Source: DATEDA01 sp963754305
GTDB taxonomy: Bacteria > Pseudomonadota > Gammaproteobacteria > Burkholderiales > SG8-39
Assembly: GCA_963754305.1 (NCBI GenBank)
Contig: CAVWFR010000032.1
Span: 186,001-250,000, forward strand
Direction: 5' to 3'
DNA length: 64,000 nucleotides
The notes beneath the pieces were generated by a model. It saw nothing but the letters and a program-made list of their open reading frames with translations, was not told where the DNA came from and did no database searches. Of the stretch, positions 23,935 through 31,439 are shown piece after piece (the stretch's first letter is position 1; every line of letters starts with the position of its first letter). Made by a program: the position numbers and the translations under genes.

Positions 23935-24245
23935 CCGAGCAGAAGCTGGAGGGCGCGACGGGCGACGCCGCCGCCGGACAGGCGGCACAGCACAAGGTCA
24001 CCCGACAGCTCACCGGGCGGGTGGTGAGCGACAAGATGAATCGGACGGTGACGGTGCTGATCGAGCGCCGGGTGACCCATCCGCTCTACGGCAAGATCGT
24101 CACGCGCTCGAAGAAGTACCACGCTCACGACGAGACCAACGAGTGCAAGCAGGGCGACCTCGTCACGATCGAGGAGTGCCGGCCGATATCGCGCACGAAG
24201 AACTGGCGGGTCGCGCGGTTGGTCGAGAAAGCCAAAACGGTCTAG
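23931..24245 (+). CDS. rpsQ: 30S ribosomal protein S17
   Basis: S17, 104 residues, an OB-fold protein of the 30S body. The core runs from RQLTGRVVSDKMNRTVTVLIERR to SRTKNWRVARLVEKA. A Gly/Ala/Gln-rich leader of about 25 residues precedes it, making this longer than the usual 84-90. The ATG overlaps the rpmC stop, and no closer start gives better coupling, so I keep the long form. Last gene before a 190-base gap that splits the S10 and spc parts. Confidence 0.97.
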   Translation: MTEQKLEGATGDAAAGQAAQHKVTRQLTGRVVSDKMNRTVTVLIERRVTHPLYGKIVTRSKKYHAHDETNECKQGDLVTIEECRPISRTKNWRVARLVEKAKTV

Positions 24246-24266
24246 CGGGCGTCGGCCCGGCGAAGC

Positions 24267-24296
24267 TTGCGGGGAGTGTACGCAAGCCGCTATACT
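24267..24296 (+). promoter_or_regulatory. Putative sigma70 promoter for the spc operon
   Basis: In the 190-base gap between rpsQ and rplN, TTGCGG (24267-24272) and TATACT (24291-24296) are 18 bases apart, a fair sigma70 match. The position equals the S10/spc operon boundary of E. coli. The remaining leader (24297-24435) has a T-run but no clear terminator stem. Promoter use is inferred. Confidence 0.6.
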
Positions 24297-24435
24297 CCAA
24301 TGCTTTTTTCGCCCCGGCCCAGGAAAGGCGGGGGTCCTTGCCCGAACGGGCTCCAAGACTGACCGCTAGCGATCGCCACGGGCAGCTACACCGCCTACCG
24401 GCGCTGGCCGAGCGGGACAAGTTGGAGATGAGAAG

Positions 24436-24804
24436 ATGATCCAGATGCAGACGGTGCTGGACGTCGCCGACAACACCGGCGCGCGTTCGGTGATGTGTAT
24501 CAAGGTGCTCGGCGGCTCGAAGCGGCGTTACGCGGGCATCGGCGACGTCATCAAGGTCAGCATCAAGGATGCCGCCCCGCGGGGGCGGGTCAAGAAGGGC
24601 GAGATCTACCACGCGGTCGTAGTGCGCACCGCGAAAGGGGTGCGCCGGCCCGACGGGTCGCTGGTCAGGTTCGATTCCAACGCCGCGGTGCTGCTGAATC
24701 CGAAGCTCGAGCCGATCGGCACCCGCATCTTCGGACCGGTTACCCGGGAGCTGCGCAGCGAACGGTTCATGAAGATCGTTTCGCTCGCGCCCGAAGTGCT
24801 CTAG
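24436..24804 (+). CDS. rplN: 50S ribosomal protein L14
   Basis: L14, 122 residues, at the subunit interface, where it binds silencing factor RsfS in other bacteria. It starts MIQMQTVLDVADNTGARSVMCIKVLGG and ends ELRSERFMKIVSLAPEVL. Length and sequence are standard. First gene of the spc group after a 190-base gap. Confidence 0.99.
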   Translation: MIQMQTVLDVADNTGARSVMCIKVLGGSKRRYAGIGDVIKVSIKDAAPRGRVKKGEIYHAVVVRTAKGVRRPDGSLVRFDSNAAVLLNPKLEPIGTRIFGPVTRELRSERFMKIVSLAPEVL

Positions 24805-24827
24805 CCCCGTTCGAGGAGGCCACGAAG

Positions 24828-25148
24828 ATGCAGAAGATCCGTAAGGGCGACGACGTGATGGTCATCGCCGGCCGCGACAAGGGTAAACGCGGTGCCGTGC
24901 TCCGCCGCGTCGATGCCGAGCGGGTGCTCGTCGAAGGGATCAACCGCGTGAAAAAGCATCAACGCCCCAACCCGATGAAGGGCATCCAGGGCGGGATCAT
25001 CGACAAGGAGATGCCGATCCACGTCTCCAACGTGGCGCTGTTCAACCCGCAGACCAAGAAGCCCGACCGGGTGAAGGTCAAGGCGATGCCGGACGGCCGC
25101 CAGGTCAGGGTGTTCAAGTCGAACGGCGAAATGGTCGACGCCCAATAA
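24828..25148 (+). CDS. rplX: 50S ribosomal protein L24
   Basis: L24, 106 residues, an assembly initiator for the large subunit. The start is the ATG giving MQKIRKGDDVMVIAGRDKGKRG, with a KOW motif, preceded by the ribosome site CGAGGAGG. Longer in-frame translation is a shadow of rplN. The segment GGIIDKEMPIHVSNVALFNP is diagnostic. Confidence 0.98.
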   Translation: MQKIRKGDDVMVIAGRDKGKRGAVLRRVDAERVLVEGINRVKKHQRPNPMKGIQGGIIDKEMPIHVSNVALFNPQTKKPDRVKVKAMPDGRQVRVFKSNGEMVDAQ

Positions 25149-25174
25149 TCACGACCTGCCAGGAACCGGAAGCG

Positions 25175-25714
25175 ATGACACGCCTGCAAGATCACTATCG
25201 AGAGAAGGTGGTACCGGAGCTCACCCAGAAGTTCGGGTACAAGAGCCCGATGGAAGTGCCGCGAATCGAGAAGATCACGGTCAACATCGGCGTCGGCAAG
25301 GCCACCCAGGACAAGAAGCTCCTCGACAACGCCGTCGGGGACCTGACCAAGATCACCGGACAGAAGCCGGTGCTCACCAAGGCGAAGAAATCCATCGCGA
25401 ACTTCAAGTTGCGCGCGGGTGTTCCGATCGGCTGCGCGGTCACGCTGCGCGGCCAGCGAATGTACGAGTTCCTCGACCGCCTGGTGACGATCGCGATGCC
25501 GCGGATCCGCGACTTTCGCGGCGTGTCGAACCGCTCGTTCGATGGCCGCGGCAACTACAGCCTCGGGGTGAGGGAGCAGATCATCTTCCCCGAGATCGAC
25601 TACGACAAGATCGATGCGCTCCGCGGGTTGAACATCAGCATCACCACCTCGGCGAAGACCGACGACGAGGCGCGCGCTTTGCTCGCCGGGTTCCGGTTCC
25701 CGTTCAAGAACTGA
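25175..25714 (+). CDS. rplE: 50S ribosomal protein L5
   Basis: L5, 179 residues, binds 5S rRNA and contacts P-site tRNA. It contains KITVNIGVGKATQDKKLLDNAV, GQKPVLTKAKKSIANFKLR and the P-loop-like RDFRGVSNRSFDGRGNYSLG. It is 26 bases downstream of rplX. Confidence 0.99.
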   Translation: MTRLQDHYREKVVPELTQKFGYKSPMEVPRIEKITVNIGVGKATQDKKLLDNAVGDLTKITGQKPVLTKAKKSIANFKLRAGVPIGCAVTLRGQRMYEFLDRLVTIAMPRIRDFRGVSNRSFDGRGNYSLGVREQIIFPEIDYDKIDALRGLNISITTSAKTDDEARALLAGFRFPFKN

Positions 25715-25732
25715 AAACGTAAGAGGCGCACC

Positions 25733-26038
25733 ATGGCCAAACTCTCCACCGTCCTGCGCGACAAGAAGCGCCGCAAGCTCGTCGCCAAGTTCAAGGCGAA
25801 GCGGACAGCGCTTGCCGCCGTCATGAACGACTTCAAGGCCTCCGACGACGATCGCGCAGCGGCGCGCGCGAAGTTCGAGCGCCTGCCGCGCAACAGCTCC
25901 CCGGTGCGGCTGCGCAACCGCTGCGCCCTGACCGGGCGCCCGCGCGGCTATTTCCGCAAGTTCGGACTCGGGCGCAACAAGCTGCGCGACATCGCGATGC
26001 GCGGGGAGATCCCCGGTCTCGCCAAGGCCAGCTGGTGA
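25733..26038 (+). CDS. rpsN: 30S ribosomal protein S14 (zinc-free form)
   Basis: S14, 101 residues, of the long zinc-independent type: no CxxC pairs are present. It has the conserved LPRNSSPVRLRNRCALTGRPRGYFRKFGL motif and ends PGLAKASW, as expected. Located between rplE and rpsH, as in the standard spc operon. Confidence 0.99.
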   Translation: MAKLSTVLRDKKRRKLVAKFKAKRTALAAVMNDFKASDDDRAAARAKFERLPRNSSPVRLRNRCALTGRPRGYFRKFGLGRNKLRDIAMRGEIPGLAKASW

Positions 26039-26051
26039 GCGGAGGCGTTCG

Positions 26052-26447
26052 ATGAGTATGACCGACCCGATCGCCGACATGCTGACGCGCATCCGCAACG
26101 CGCAGTCGGTCGGCAAGACCACCGTAGCGATCCCGTCCTCGAAGGTGAAAGGCGCGATCGCCAAGGTCCTGGCCGACGAAGGTTACATCGACGGCTTCGT
26201 CGTCAAGCCGAAGGAAGGCAAACCCGAGCTCGAGATCGCGCTGAAGTACTACGCCGGGCACCCGGTGATCGAGCGGATCGAGCGGGTGAGCCGGCCGGGT
26301 CTGCGGGTTTACCGGGGCGCCCACGACATCCCGAAGGTGATGAACGGGCTCGGCGTGGCGATCGTATCGACGCCCCAGGGCGTGATGACCGACCGCAAGG
26401 CGCGCGCGAGCGGCGTCGGCGGCGAGGTCCTCTGCATCGTCGCTTGA
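26052..26447 (+). CDS. rpsH: 30S ribosomal protein S8
   Basis: S8, 131 residues, binds central 16S rRNA and represses the spc operon in E. coli. It starts MSMTDPIADMLTRIRNAQ and ends KARASGVGGEVLCIVA, with the RNA-binding STPQGVMTDRKAR. It is 13 bases after rpsN, and rplF follows within 11 bases. Confidence 0.99.
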   Translation: MSMTDPIADMLTRIRNAQSVGKTTVAIPSSKVKGAIAKVLADEGYIDGFVVKPKEGKPELEIALKYYAGHPVIERIERVSRPGLRVYRGAHDIPKVMNGLGVAIVSTPQGVMTDRKARASGVGGEVLCIVA

Positions 26448-26458
26448 GGGAGGCGGAA

Positions 26459-26992
26459 ATGTCGCGCGTAGGAAAGCTTCCCGTGCCGCTGCCCAAGGGC
26501 GTCGAGGTCAACGTCGCCGGCGAAACGGTGTCGGTGAAGGGGCCGCTCGGTACGCTCACGCAGCCGCTTACCGGCGATGTCCGCATCAAGCAGGATGGCG
26601 ACGCGGTGGTGGTGGAGACGGCGAACGACTCGACCCGCGCCGATGCGATGTCCGGTACCACTCGGGCGATCCTCGCGAACATGGTGACCGGCGTCACCAA
26701 AGGCTTCGAGCGGAAGCTCGCCCTTGTCGGCGTGGGCTACCGCGCGCAAGCACAGGGCGACCGACTCAACCTGACGCTCGGGTTCTCGCACCCGGTCGTG
26801 CACCAGATGCCGAAGGGCGTCAAGGTCGAGACGCCGACCCAGACCGAGATCCTCGTCAAAGGCATGGACAAGCACCTGGTCGGCCAGGTCGCAGCGACGA
26901 TACGCGCCGTCCGACCGCCAGAGCCCTACAAGGGCAAGGGCGTGCGCTACGCCGACGAGACAGTGGTCCTGAAAGAGACCAAGAAGAAGTGA
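26459..26992 (+). CDS. rplF: 50S ribosomal protein L6
   Basis: L6, 177 residues, near the factor-binding site. I start at the ATG giving MSRVGKLPVPLPKGVEV, which matches the family and has the strong site GAGGGAGG. An upstream in-frame start overlapping rpsH would only add a few residues. It ends PEPYKGKGVRYADETVVLKETKKK, as typical. Confidence 0.98.
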   Translation: MSRVGKLPVPLPKGVEVNVAGETVSVKGPLGTLTQPLTGDVRIKQDGDAVVVETANDSTRADAMSGTTRAILANMVTGVTKGFERKLALVGVGYRAQAQGDRLNLTLGFSHPVVHQMPKGVKVETPTQTEILVKGMDKHLVGQVAATIRAVRPPEPYKGKGVRYADETVVLKETKKK

Positions 26993-27056
26993 CGCAGACG
27001 CGAACGAACACCAAGGCGAACACGAAGACCGAGAGCGAGAGACGGGGACACCGAGC

Positions 27057-27413
27057 ATGATCGACAAGCGCGAATCACGGCTGCGCCGGGCGGCGCAGAC
27101 TCGGGCGCGGCAGCGCGAGCTCCGCGTCGTGCGGCTCGCGGTGCACCGGACGAACCAGCACATTTACGCGCAGGTCATCTCCGGCGACGGCGCCAAGGTG
27201 CTGGCGGCTGCATCCACCGCCGAGAAGGCGGTGCGCACCCAGATCGCCAACGGGGGGAACAAGTCGGCGGCGACCATCATCGGCCAGCGCATCGCGGAGA
27301 AGGCGAAGAAGCTGGGAATCGAGCGCGTCGCGTTCGACCGCAGCGGATTCAAGTTCCATGGCCGCGTGAAGGCGCTGGCGGAAGCGGCTCGCGAAGGCGG
27401 GCTGAAGTTCTAG
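27057..27413 (+). CDS. rplR: 50S ribosomal protein L18
   Basis: L18, 118 residues, binds 5S rRNA. It has RLRRAAQTRARQRELRVVRLAVHRTNQHIYAQV, then VLAAASTAEKAVR and the end FHGRVKALAEAAREGGLKF. A 64-base purine-rich linker separates it from rplF. Confidence 0.98.
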   Translation: MIDKRESRLRRAAQTRARQRELRVVRLAVHRTNQHIYAQVISGDGAKVLAAASTAEKAVRTQIANGGNKSAATIIGQRIAEKAKKLGIERVAFDRSGFKFHGRVKALAEAAREGGLKF

Positions 27414-27428
27414 GCGCCGGCGCGGCGA

Positions 27429-27450
27429 AGAGCACAACGCAGAGCACAAC
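27429..27450 (+). repeat. Duplicated decamer in the rplR-rpsE linker
   Basis: AGAGCACAAC occurs twice, 12 bases apart (27429-27438 and 27441-27450), in the short gap before rpsE. It may be a slippage product. No protein binding is known to me. Confidence 0.6.
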
Positions 27451-27464
27451 CAGAGCATAGACAG

Positions 27465-27986
27465 ATGGCGAGAATGCAGCCCAGGATGCAGACCTCCGAG
27501 GAGCGCTCGGACGGCCTGCGCGAGAAGATGGTCTCGGTCAACCGCGTCACCAAAGTGGTGAAGGGTGGGCGCGTGCTCGGCTTCGCCGCGCTGACCGTGG
27601 TCGGCGACGGCGACGGCGGGGTCGGCATGGGCAAGGGCAAGGCGCGGGAGGTGCCGGTGGCGGTGCAAAAGGCGCTCGAGGAGGCGCGGCGGAAGATGTT
27701 TCGGGTCAGCCTCAGGAACGGCACCCTGCAGCACGCGGTCATAGGGAGGCATGGCGCATCCAAGGTGCTGATGCAGCCGGCCTCCGAGGGGACCGGGATC
27801 ATCGCCGGCGGCCCGATGCGTGCGGTGTTCGAGGTGGCGGGGGTCAAGGACATTTTGGCGAAGTGCATGGGCTCGACCAATCCCTACAACGTCGTTCGCG
27901 CGACCCTCGACGGGCTGCGGCGCATGCGGACGCCGTCCGAGATTGCCGGGAAGCGTGGCAAGAAGGTGGAAGAGATCACCGGTTGA
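27465..27986 (+). CDS. rpsE: 30S ribosomal protein S5
   Basis: S5, 173 residues, important for decoding fidelity and mRNA entry. It shows EKMVSVNRVTKVVKGGRVLGFAALTVVGD, the site where spectinomycin resistance can arise, in a standard form. It continues with GKAREVPVAVQKALEEARR and GSTNPYNVVRATLDGL. A 51-base linker with a duplicated decamer separates it from rplR. Confidence 0.99.
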   Translation: MARMQPRMQTSEERSDGLREKMVSVNRVTKVVKGGRVLGFAALTVVGDGDGGVGMGKGKAREVPVAVQKALEEARRKMFRVSLRNGTLQHAVIGRHGASKVLMQPASEGTGIIAGGPMRAVFEVAGVKDILAKCMGSTNPYNVVRATLDGLRRMRTPSEIAGKRGKKVEEITG

Positions 27987-27996
27987 GGATGCGGCG

Positions 27997-28182
27997 ATGG
28001 CGGAAAAGAAGCGAGTGAGAGTCACGCTAGTGAAGAGCCCGATCGGCTGCAAGACCGCCCATCGGCACACCGTGCGCGGGCTGGGCCTGCGCAAGCTGCG
28101 CCAGACGGTCGAGGTCGAGGACTCGCCGGCGGTGCGCGGGATGCTCACCCAGGTGGCGTACCTGGTGCGGGTCGAGAGCTAG
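27997..28182 (+). CDS. rpmD: 50S ribosomal protein L30
   Basis: L30, 61 residues. The start is the ATG giving MAEKKRVRVTLVKSPIG, ten bases after the rpsE stop. It has the conserved CKTAHRHTVRGLGLRKLRQTVEVED and ends MLTQVAYLVRVES. Longer in-frame reading into rpsE is a shadow. Confidence 0.98.
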   Translation: MAEKKRVRVTLVKSPIGCKTAHRHTVRGLGLRKLRQTVEVEDSPAVRGMLTQVAYLVRVES

Positions 28183-28185
28183 ATC

Positions 28186-28836
28186 ATGCAGCTCAACGAC
28201 ATCAAGTCCGCACCCGGCTCGCGCCGTTCGCGCCGCCGCGTCGGGCGGGGTATCGGCTCCGGGTTCGGCAAGACCGCCGGCCGCGGCCACAAAGGACAGA
28301 AGGCGCGCTCGGGCGGCTTTCACAAGGTGGGCTTCGAGGGCGGGCAGATGCCGCTGCAGCGGCGGCTGCCGAAGCGCGGCTTTGCGTCGCCCTCGCGCGA
28401 CGCAACGGCCGAAGTGCGGCTCTCCGACATCGAGCGGATGAACGCTGAAACGATCGACCTCGCAGCGCTGAAGGCCGAAGGGGTCGCCCCCAAGGACTCG
28501 CTCGGCGCGAAGCTCATCCTGTCCGGCAAGCTCACCCGCAAGGTCACGGTGAAAGGGATCGGCGTCAGCAAGGGCGCGCGCGCGGCCGTCGAAGCGGCCG
28601 GCGGCACCCTGGTCGACATCAAGGCGAAACCCAAGGCGCCGCCGAAGCCCCCGGTCGAGGTGAAGGAGGTCGCGCCGACGAAGGGTGCGGACAAGAAGAA
28701 AGACAAAGGCAAGGACGGGGCGAAGGCGAAAGGCGAGCCGGCCGCGAAATCGGGTGGCGAAAAAGCGAAGGGCGATAAGGGCAAGGGCGCCGACAAGGGC
28801 AAAGGCGCCGAAAAGGCGAAGGGCAGGAAGGCGTAG
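28186..28836 (+). CDS. rplO: 50S ribosomal protein L15 with lysine-rich tail
   Basis: L15, 216 residues, a late-assembly large-subunit protein. The core, about 145 residues, includes MQLNDIKSAPGSRRSRRRVGRGIGSGFGKTAGRGHKGQ and GFEGGQMPLQRRLPKRGF. Beyond it are some 70 residues rich in Lys, Gly, Ala, Pro and Asp (repeated GKGADKGKGAEKAKG-like units) that ordinary L15 proteins of about 144 residues lack. The tail is in frame and ends 11 bases before secY. It may be an RNA-interacting or slippage-prone extension. Confidence 0.97.
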   Translation: MQLNDIKSAPGSRRSRRRVGRGIGSGFGKTAGRGHKGQKARSGGFHKVGFEGGQMPLQRRLPKRGFASPSRDATAEVRLSDIERMNAETIDLAALKAEGVAPKDSLGAKLILSGKLTRKVTVKGIGVSKGARAAVEAAGGTLVDIKAKPKAPPKPPVEVKEVAPTKGADKKKDKGKDGAKAKGEPAAKSGGEKAKGDKGKGADKGKGAEKAKGRKA

Positions 28837-28847
28837 CGAGCAAGACG

Positions 28848-30173
28848 ATGGCGACCGCGGCGGCACAACTCGGCAAGACCGGCAAGTACGGGGATCTGAA
28901 GAAGCGTCTGTTCTTCCTCCTCGGGGCGCTCGTCGTCTTTAGGATCGGAGCCCACATCCCAGTACCGGGGATCGACCCGAACGTGCTCGCGGACCTTTTC
29001 AAATCGAACCAGGGCGGCATCCTCGGGTTGCTCAACATGTTCTCGGGCGGAGCGCTGGCGCGGTTCTCGATCTTTGCGCTGGGGATCATGCCGTACATCT
29101 CGGCCTCGATCATCATGCAGTTGATGACGGCGGTATCCCCGACCCTGGAGGCGCTGCGCAAGGAAGGCCAGTCGGGCCAGCGCCAGATCACCAAGTACAC
29201 GCGCTATGGCACGGTCGTGCTTGCGACGTTCCAGGCGACGATGATCTCGATCGGGCTCGAGCAACAGCCCGGGCTGGTGCTCGACCCCGGACTGATGTTC
29301 CGGTTCGTCACCGTCGCGACACTGGTCACCGGCACGATGTTCCTGATGTGGCTCGGCGAGCAGATCACCGAGAGGGGCCTCGGCAACGGCATCTCGATCC
29401 TGATCTTCGCCGGTATCGCCGCCGGGCTGCCGCAGGCGATCGGCGGCACGCTCGAGCTGGTCCGCACCGGCGCGATGCACCCGTTCACGGCGCTCGTGAT
29501 CGCGGTGGGCATCGCCGTCATCACCTGGTTCGTATGCTTCGTCGAGCGCGGGCAGCGGAAGATTCTGGTGAACTACGCCAAGCGGCAGGTCGGCAACAAA
29601 GTCTATGGCGGTCAGAGCTCGCATCTGCCGTTCAAGCTGAACATGGCGGGCGTCATTCCGCCTATCTTCGCCTCCTCGATCATCCTGTTCCCGGCGACCG
29701 CCGCGAGCTGGTTCACGGGCGGCGAGGGGATGACCTGGCTGAAGGACATCGCCTCGACCCTCGTTCCCGGGCAGCCGGTGTACGTGTTGCTGTACGCCGC
29801 CGCGATCGTGTTCTTCTGCTTCTTCTACACGGCGCTGCAATACAACCCGAAAGAGACCGCCGATAATCTGAAGAAATCGGGGGCGTTCGTGCCGGGCATC
29901 CGGCCGGGCGAGCAGACCGCGAAGTACCTCGAGAAGATCCTGACGCGGCTCACGCTGGGCGGCGCGATCTACGTGGTCGCCATCTGTCTGTTGCCGGAGT
30001 TCCTTATCCTCCGCTGGAACGTCCCGTTCTACTTCGGCGGTACGAGCCTGCTGATCATCGTGGTGGTGACGATGGACTTCATGTCGCAGGTCCAGGCGTA
30101 CATCATGACCCACCAGTACGAGAGCCTGCTGAAGAAGGCGAATTTCAAGGGCGCGGGATTTCCGACGAGGTGA
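28848..30173 (+). CDS. secY: Protein translocase subunit SecY
   Basis: SecY, 441 residues, the ten-helix core of the inner-membrane Sec channel used for secretion and membrane insertion. It has KKRLFFLLGALVVFRIGAHIPVPGID, the plug region, ITERGLGNGISILIFAGI, and the cytoplasmic VERGQRKILVNYAKRQVG and IRPGEQTAKYLEKILTRLT loops. It lies between L15 and IF-1, as in other Betaproteobacteria. Confidence 0.99.
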   Translation: MATAAAQLGKTGKYGDLKKRLFFLLGALVVFRIGAHIPVPGIDPNVLADLFKSNQGGILGLLNMFSGGALARFSIFALGIMPYISASIIMQLMTAVSPTLEALRKEGQSGQRQITKYTRYGTVVLATFQATMISIGLEQQPGLVLDPGLMFRFVTVATLVTGTMFLMWLGEQITERGLGNGISILIFAGIAAGLPQAIGGTLELVRTGAMHPFTALVIAVGIAVITWFVCFVERGQRKILVNYAKRQVGNKVYGGQSSHLPFKLNMAGVIPPIFASSIILFPATAASWFTGGEGMTWLKDIASTLVPGQPVYVLLYAAAIVFFCFFYTALQYNPKETADNLKKSGAFVPGIRPGEQTAKYLEKILTRLTLGGAIYVVAICLLPEFLILRWNVPFYFGGTSLLIIVVVTMDFMSQVQAYIMTHQYESLLKKANFKGAGFPTR

Positions 30174-30205
30174 ACGAGCGCGGCGCGGCGACAACAAACC
30201 GGCGG

Positions 30206-30424
30206 ATGCCGAAAGAAGACGTGATCCGGATGCAGGGGGAGGTTGTCGAAAACCTCCCCGACGCGACCTTCAGGGTGAAGCTCGACAACGGGCGCGTCGT
30301 CGTCGGACACGTTTCCGGGGAGATGCGGATGCATTACATCCGCATCCTTCCCGGCGACAAGGTGACGGTGGAGCTGATGCCTTACGACCTGACGAGAGCG
30401 CGGATCACCGTCCGCGCACGATGA
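30206..30424 (+). CDS. infA: Translation initiation factor IF-1
   Basis: IF-1, 72 residues from the ATG giving MPKEDVIRMQGEVVENLP, an OB-fold factor that blocks the A site during initiation. It has HVSGEMRMHYIRILPGDKVTVELMPYDLTRARI, matching the family. A GTG at 30170 overlaps the secY stop and would add 12 residues. I prefer the ATG because IF-1 normally begins there, although its ribosome site is weak. Confidence 0.95.
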   Translation: MPKEDVIRMQGEVVENLPDATFRVKLDNGRVVVGHVSGEMRMHYIRILPGDKVTVELMPYDLTRARITVRAR

Positions 30425-30445
30425 GCGAACGACGAGGAGAGCGAC

Positions 30446-30559
30446 ATGAAGGTGCTCGCATCGGTTAAGAAGATGTGCCGCAAGTGCAAGATCATCCGCC
30501 GCAACGGCGTGGTGCGGGTGATCTGCACGGATCCGCGGCACAAGCAGCGCCAGGGCTAG
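30446..30559 (+). CDS. rpmJ: 50S ribosomal protein L36
   Basis: L36, 37 residues, in the zinc-binding form: Cys11, Cys14, Cys27 and His32 are in MCRKCKIIRRNG and ICTDPRHK. The start is the ATG with GAGGAGAG upstream. The gene is very short but sits in its usual place between infA and rpsM. Confidence 0.97.
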   Translation: MKVLASVKKMCRKCKIIRRNGVVRVICTDPRHKQRQG

Positions 30560-30574
30560 GCCCCGGCGAGAAGT

Positions 30575-30597
30575 AGGAACACGCGCAGGAACACGCG
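30575..30597 (+). repeat. Duplicated 11-mer in the rpmJ-rpsM linker
   Basis: AGGAACACGCG appears twice, 12 bases apart (30575-30585 and 30587-30597), just before the rpsM ribosome site GAGGAAAA. Similar short duplications occur before rpsE. Significance unknown. Confidence 0.6.
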
Positions 30598-30608
30598 AGG
30601 AAAACCGT

Positions 30609-30989
30609 ATGGCCCGTATCGCCGGCGTCAACATCCCGAACCAGCAGCACGCCGAGGTCGCGCTCACCGCGATCTACGGCATCGGCCGCTCGCGCGCGAA
30701 GCTGATCTGCGCGTCCGCGAACATCAAGCCGACCGCAAAGATGAAGGATCTCTCCGACAGCGAGGTCGATCGCCTCCGCGAGCACGTCGGGAAGCTCACC
30801 ATCGAGGGCGATCTGCGCCGCGAGGTGTCGATGAACATCAAGCGGCTGATGGACCTCGGCTGCTACCGCGGGGTGCGTCACCGCAAGGGCCTGCCGGTCC
30901 GCGGCCAGCGCACGCGCACCAACGCGCGCACCCGCAAGGGGCCACGCAAGCAGGCGATCGCGGCAAAGCCGCAGGCCGGCAAGGTCTGA
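30609..30989 (+). CDS. rpsM: 30S ribosomal protein S13
   Basis: S13, 126 residues, in the 30S head contacting P-site tRNA and L5. It has MARIAGVNIPNQQHAEVALTAIYGIGR and the C-terminal GLPVRGQRTRTNARTRKGPRK. First gene of the alpha-operon part. It follows rpmJ after a 49-base linker. Confidence 0.99.
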   Translation: MARIAGVNIPNQQHAEVALTAIYGIGRSRAKLICASANIKPTAKMKDLSDSEVDRLREHVGKLTIEGDLRREVSMNIKRLMDLGCYRGVRHRKGLPVRGQRTRTNARTRKGPRKQAIAAKPQAGKV

Positions 30990-31008
30990 CCGGGAAGGGA
31001 CCAGAAGA

Positions 31009-31425
31009 ATGGCGAGACCGCAGACACAGCAGGCGCAGGCGACCGCGGCGACGCGGGTCCGCAAGAAGGTCAAGAAGAACGTGGCCGAGGGGATCGCGCA
31101 CGTCCACGCGTCGTTCAACAACACCATCATCACCATCACCGACCGGCAGGGCAACGTACTCTCTTGGGCGAGCTCGGGGGGAGCGGGGTTCAAGGGCTCG
31201 CGCAAATCGACGCCCTTCGCCGCGCAGGTCGCGGCGGAGCGGGCGGGGCGCGGGGCTCAGGAGTGCGGGGTGAAGAACCTCGAGGTGCGCATCAAGGGGC
31301 CCGGCCCCGGGCGTGAATCGGCCGTGCGCTCGCTGAACGCGATCGGCCTGAAGATCACCAGCATCGCGGATGTGACGCCGGTCCCGCACAACGGCTGCCG
31401 CGCGCCGAAAAAACGGCGGATCTGA
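31009..31425 (+). CDS. rpsK: 30S ribosomal protein S11
   Basis: S11, 138 residues, on the platform of the small subunit. It has GIAHVHASFNNTIITITDRQGNVLSWAS and the end TSIADVTPVPHNGCRAPKKRRI. A glutamine- and threonine-rich start makes it slightly longer than usual (about 129). Confidence 0.99.
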   Translation: MARPQTQQAQATAATRVRKKVKKNVAEGIAHVHASFNNTIITITDRQGNVLSWASSGGAGFKGSRKSTPFAAQVAAERAGRGAQECGVKNLEVRIKGPGPGRESAVRSLNAIGLKITSIADVTPVPHNGCRAPKKRRI

Positions 31426-31439
31426 GGAGTTACGCATAG

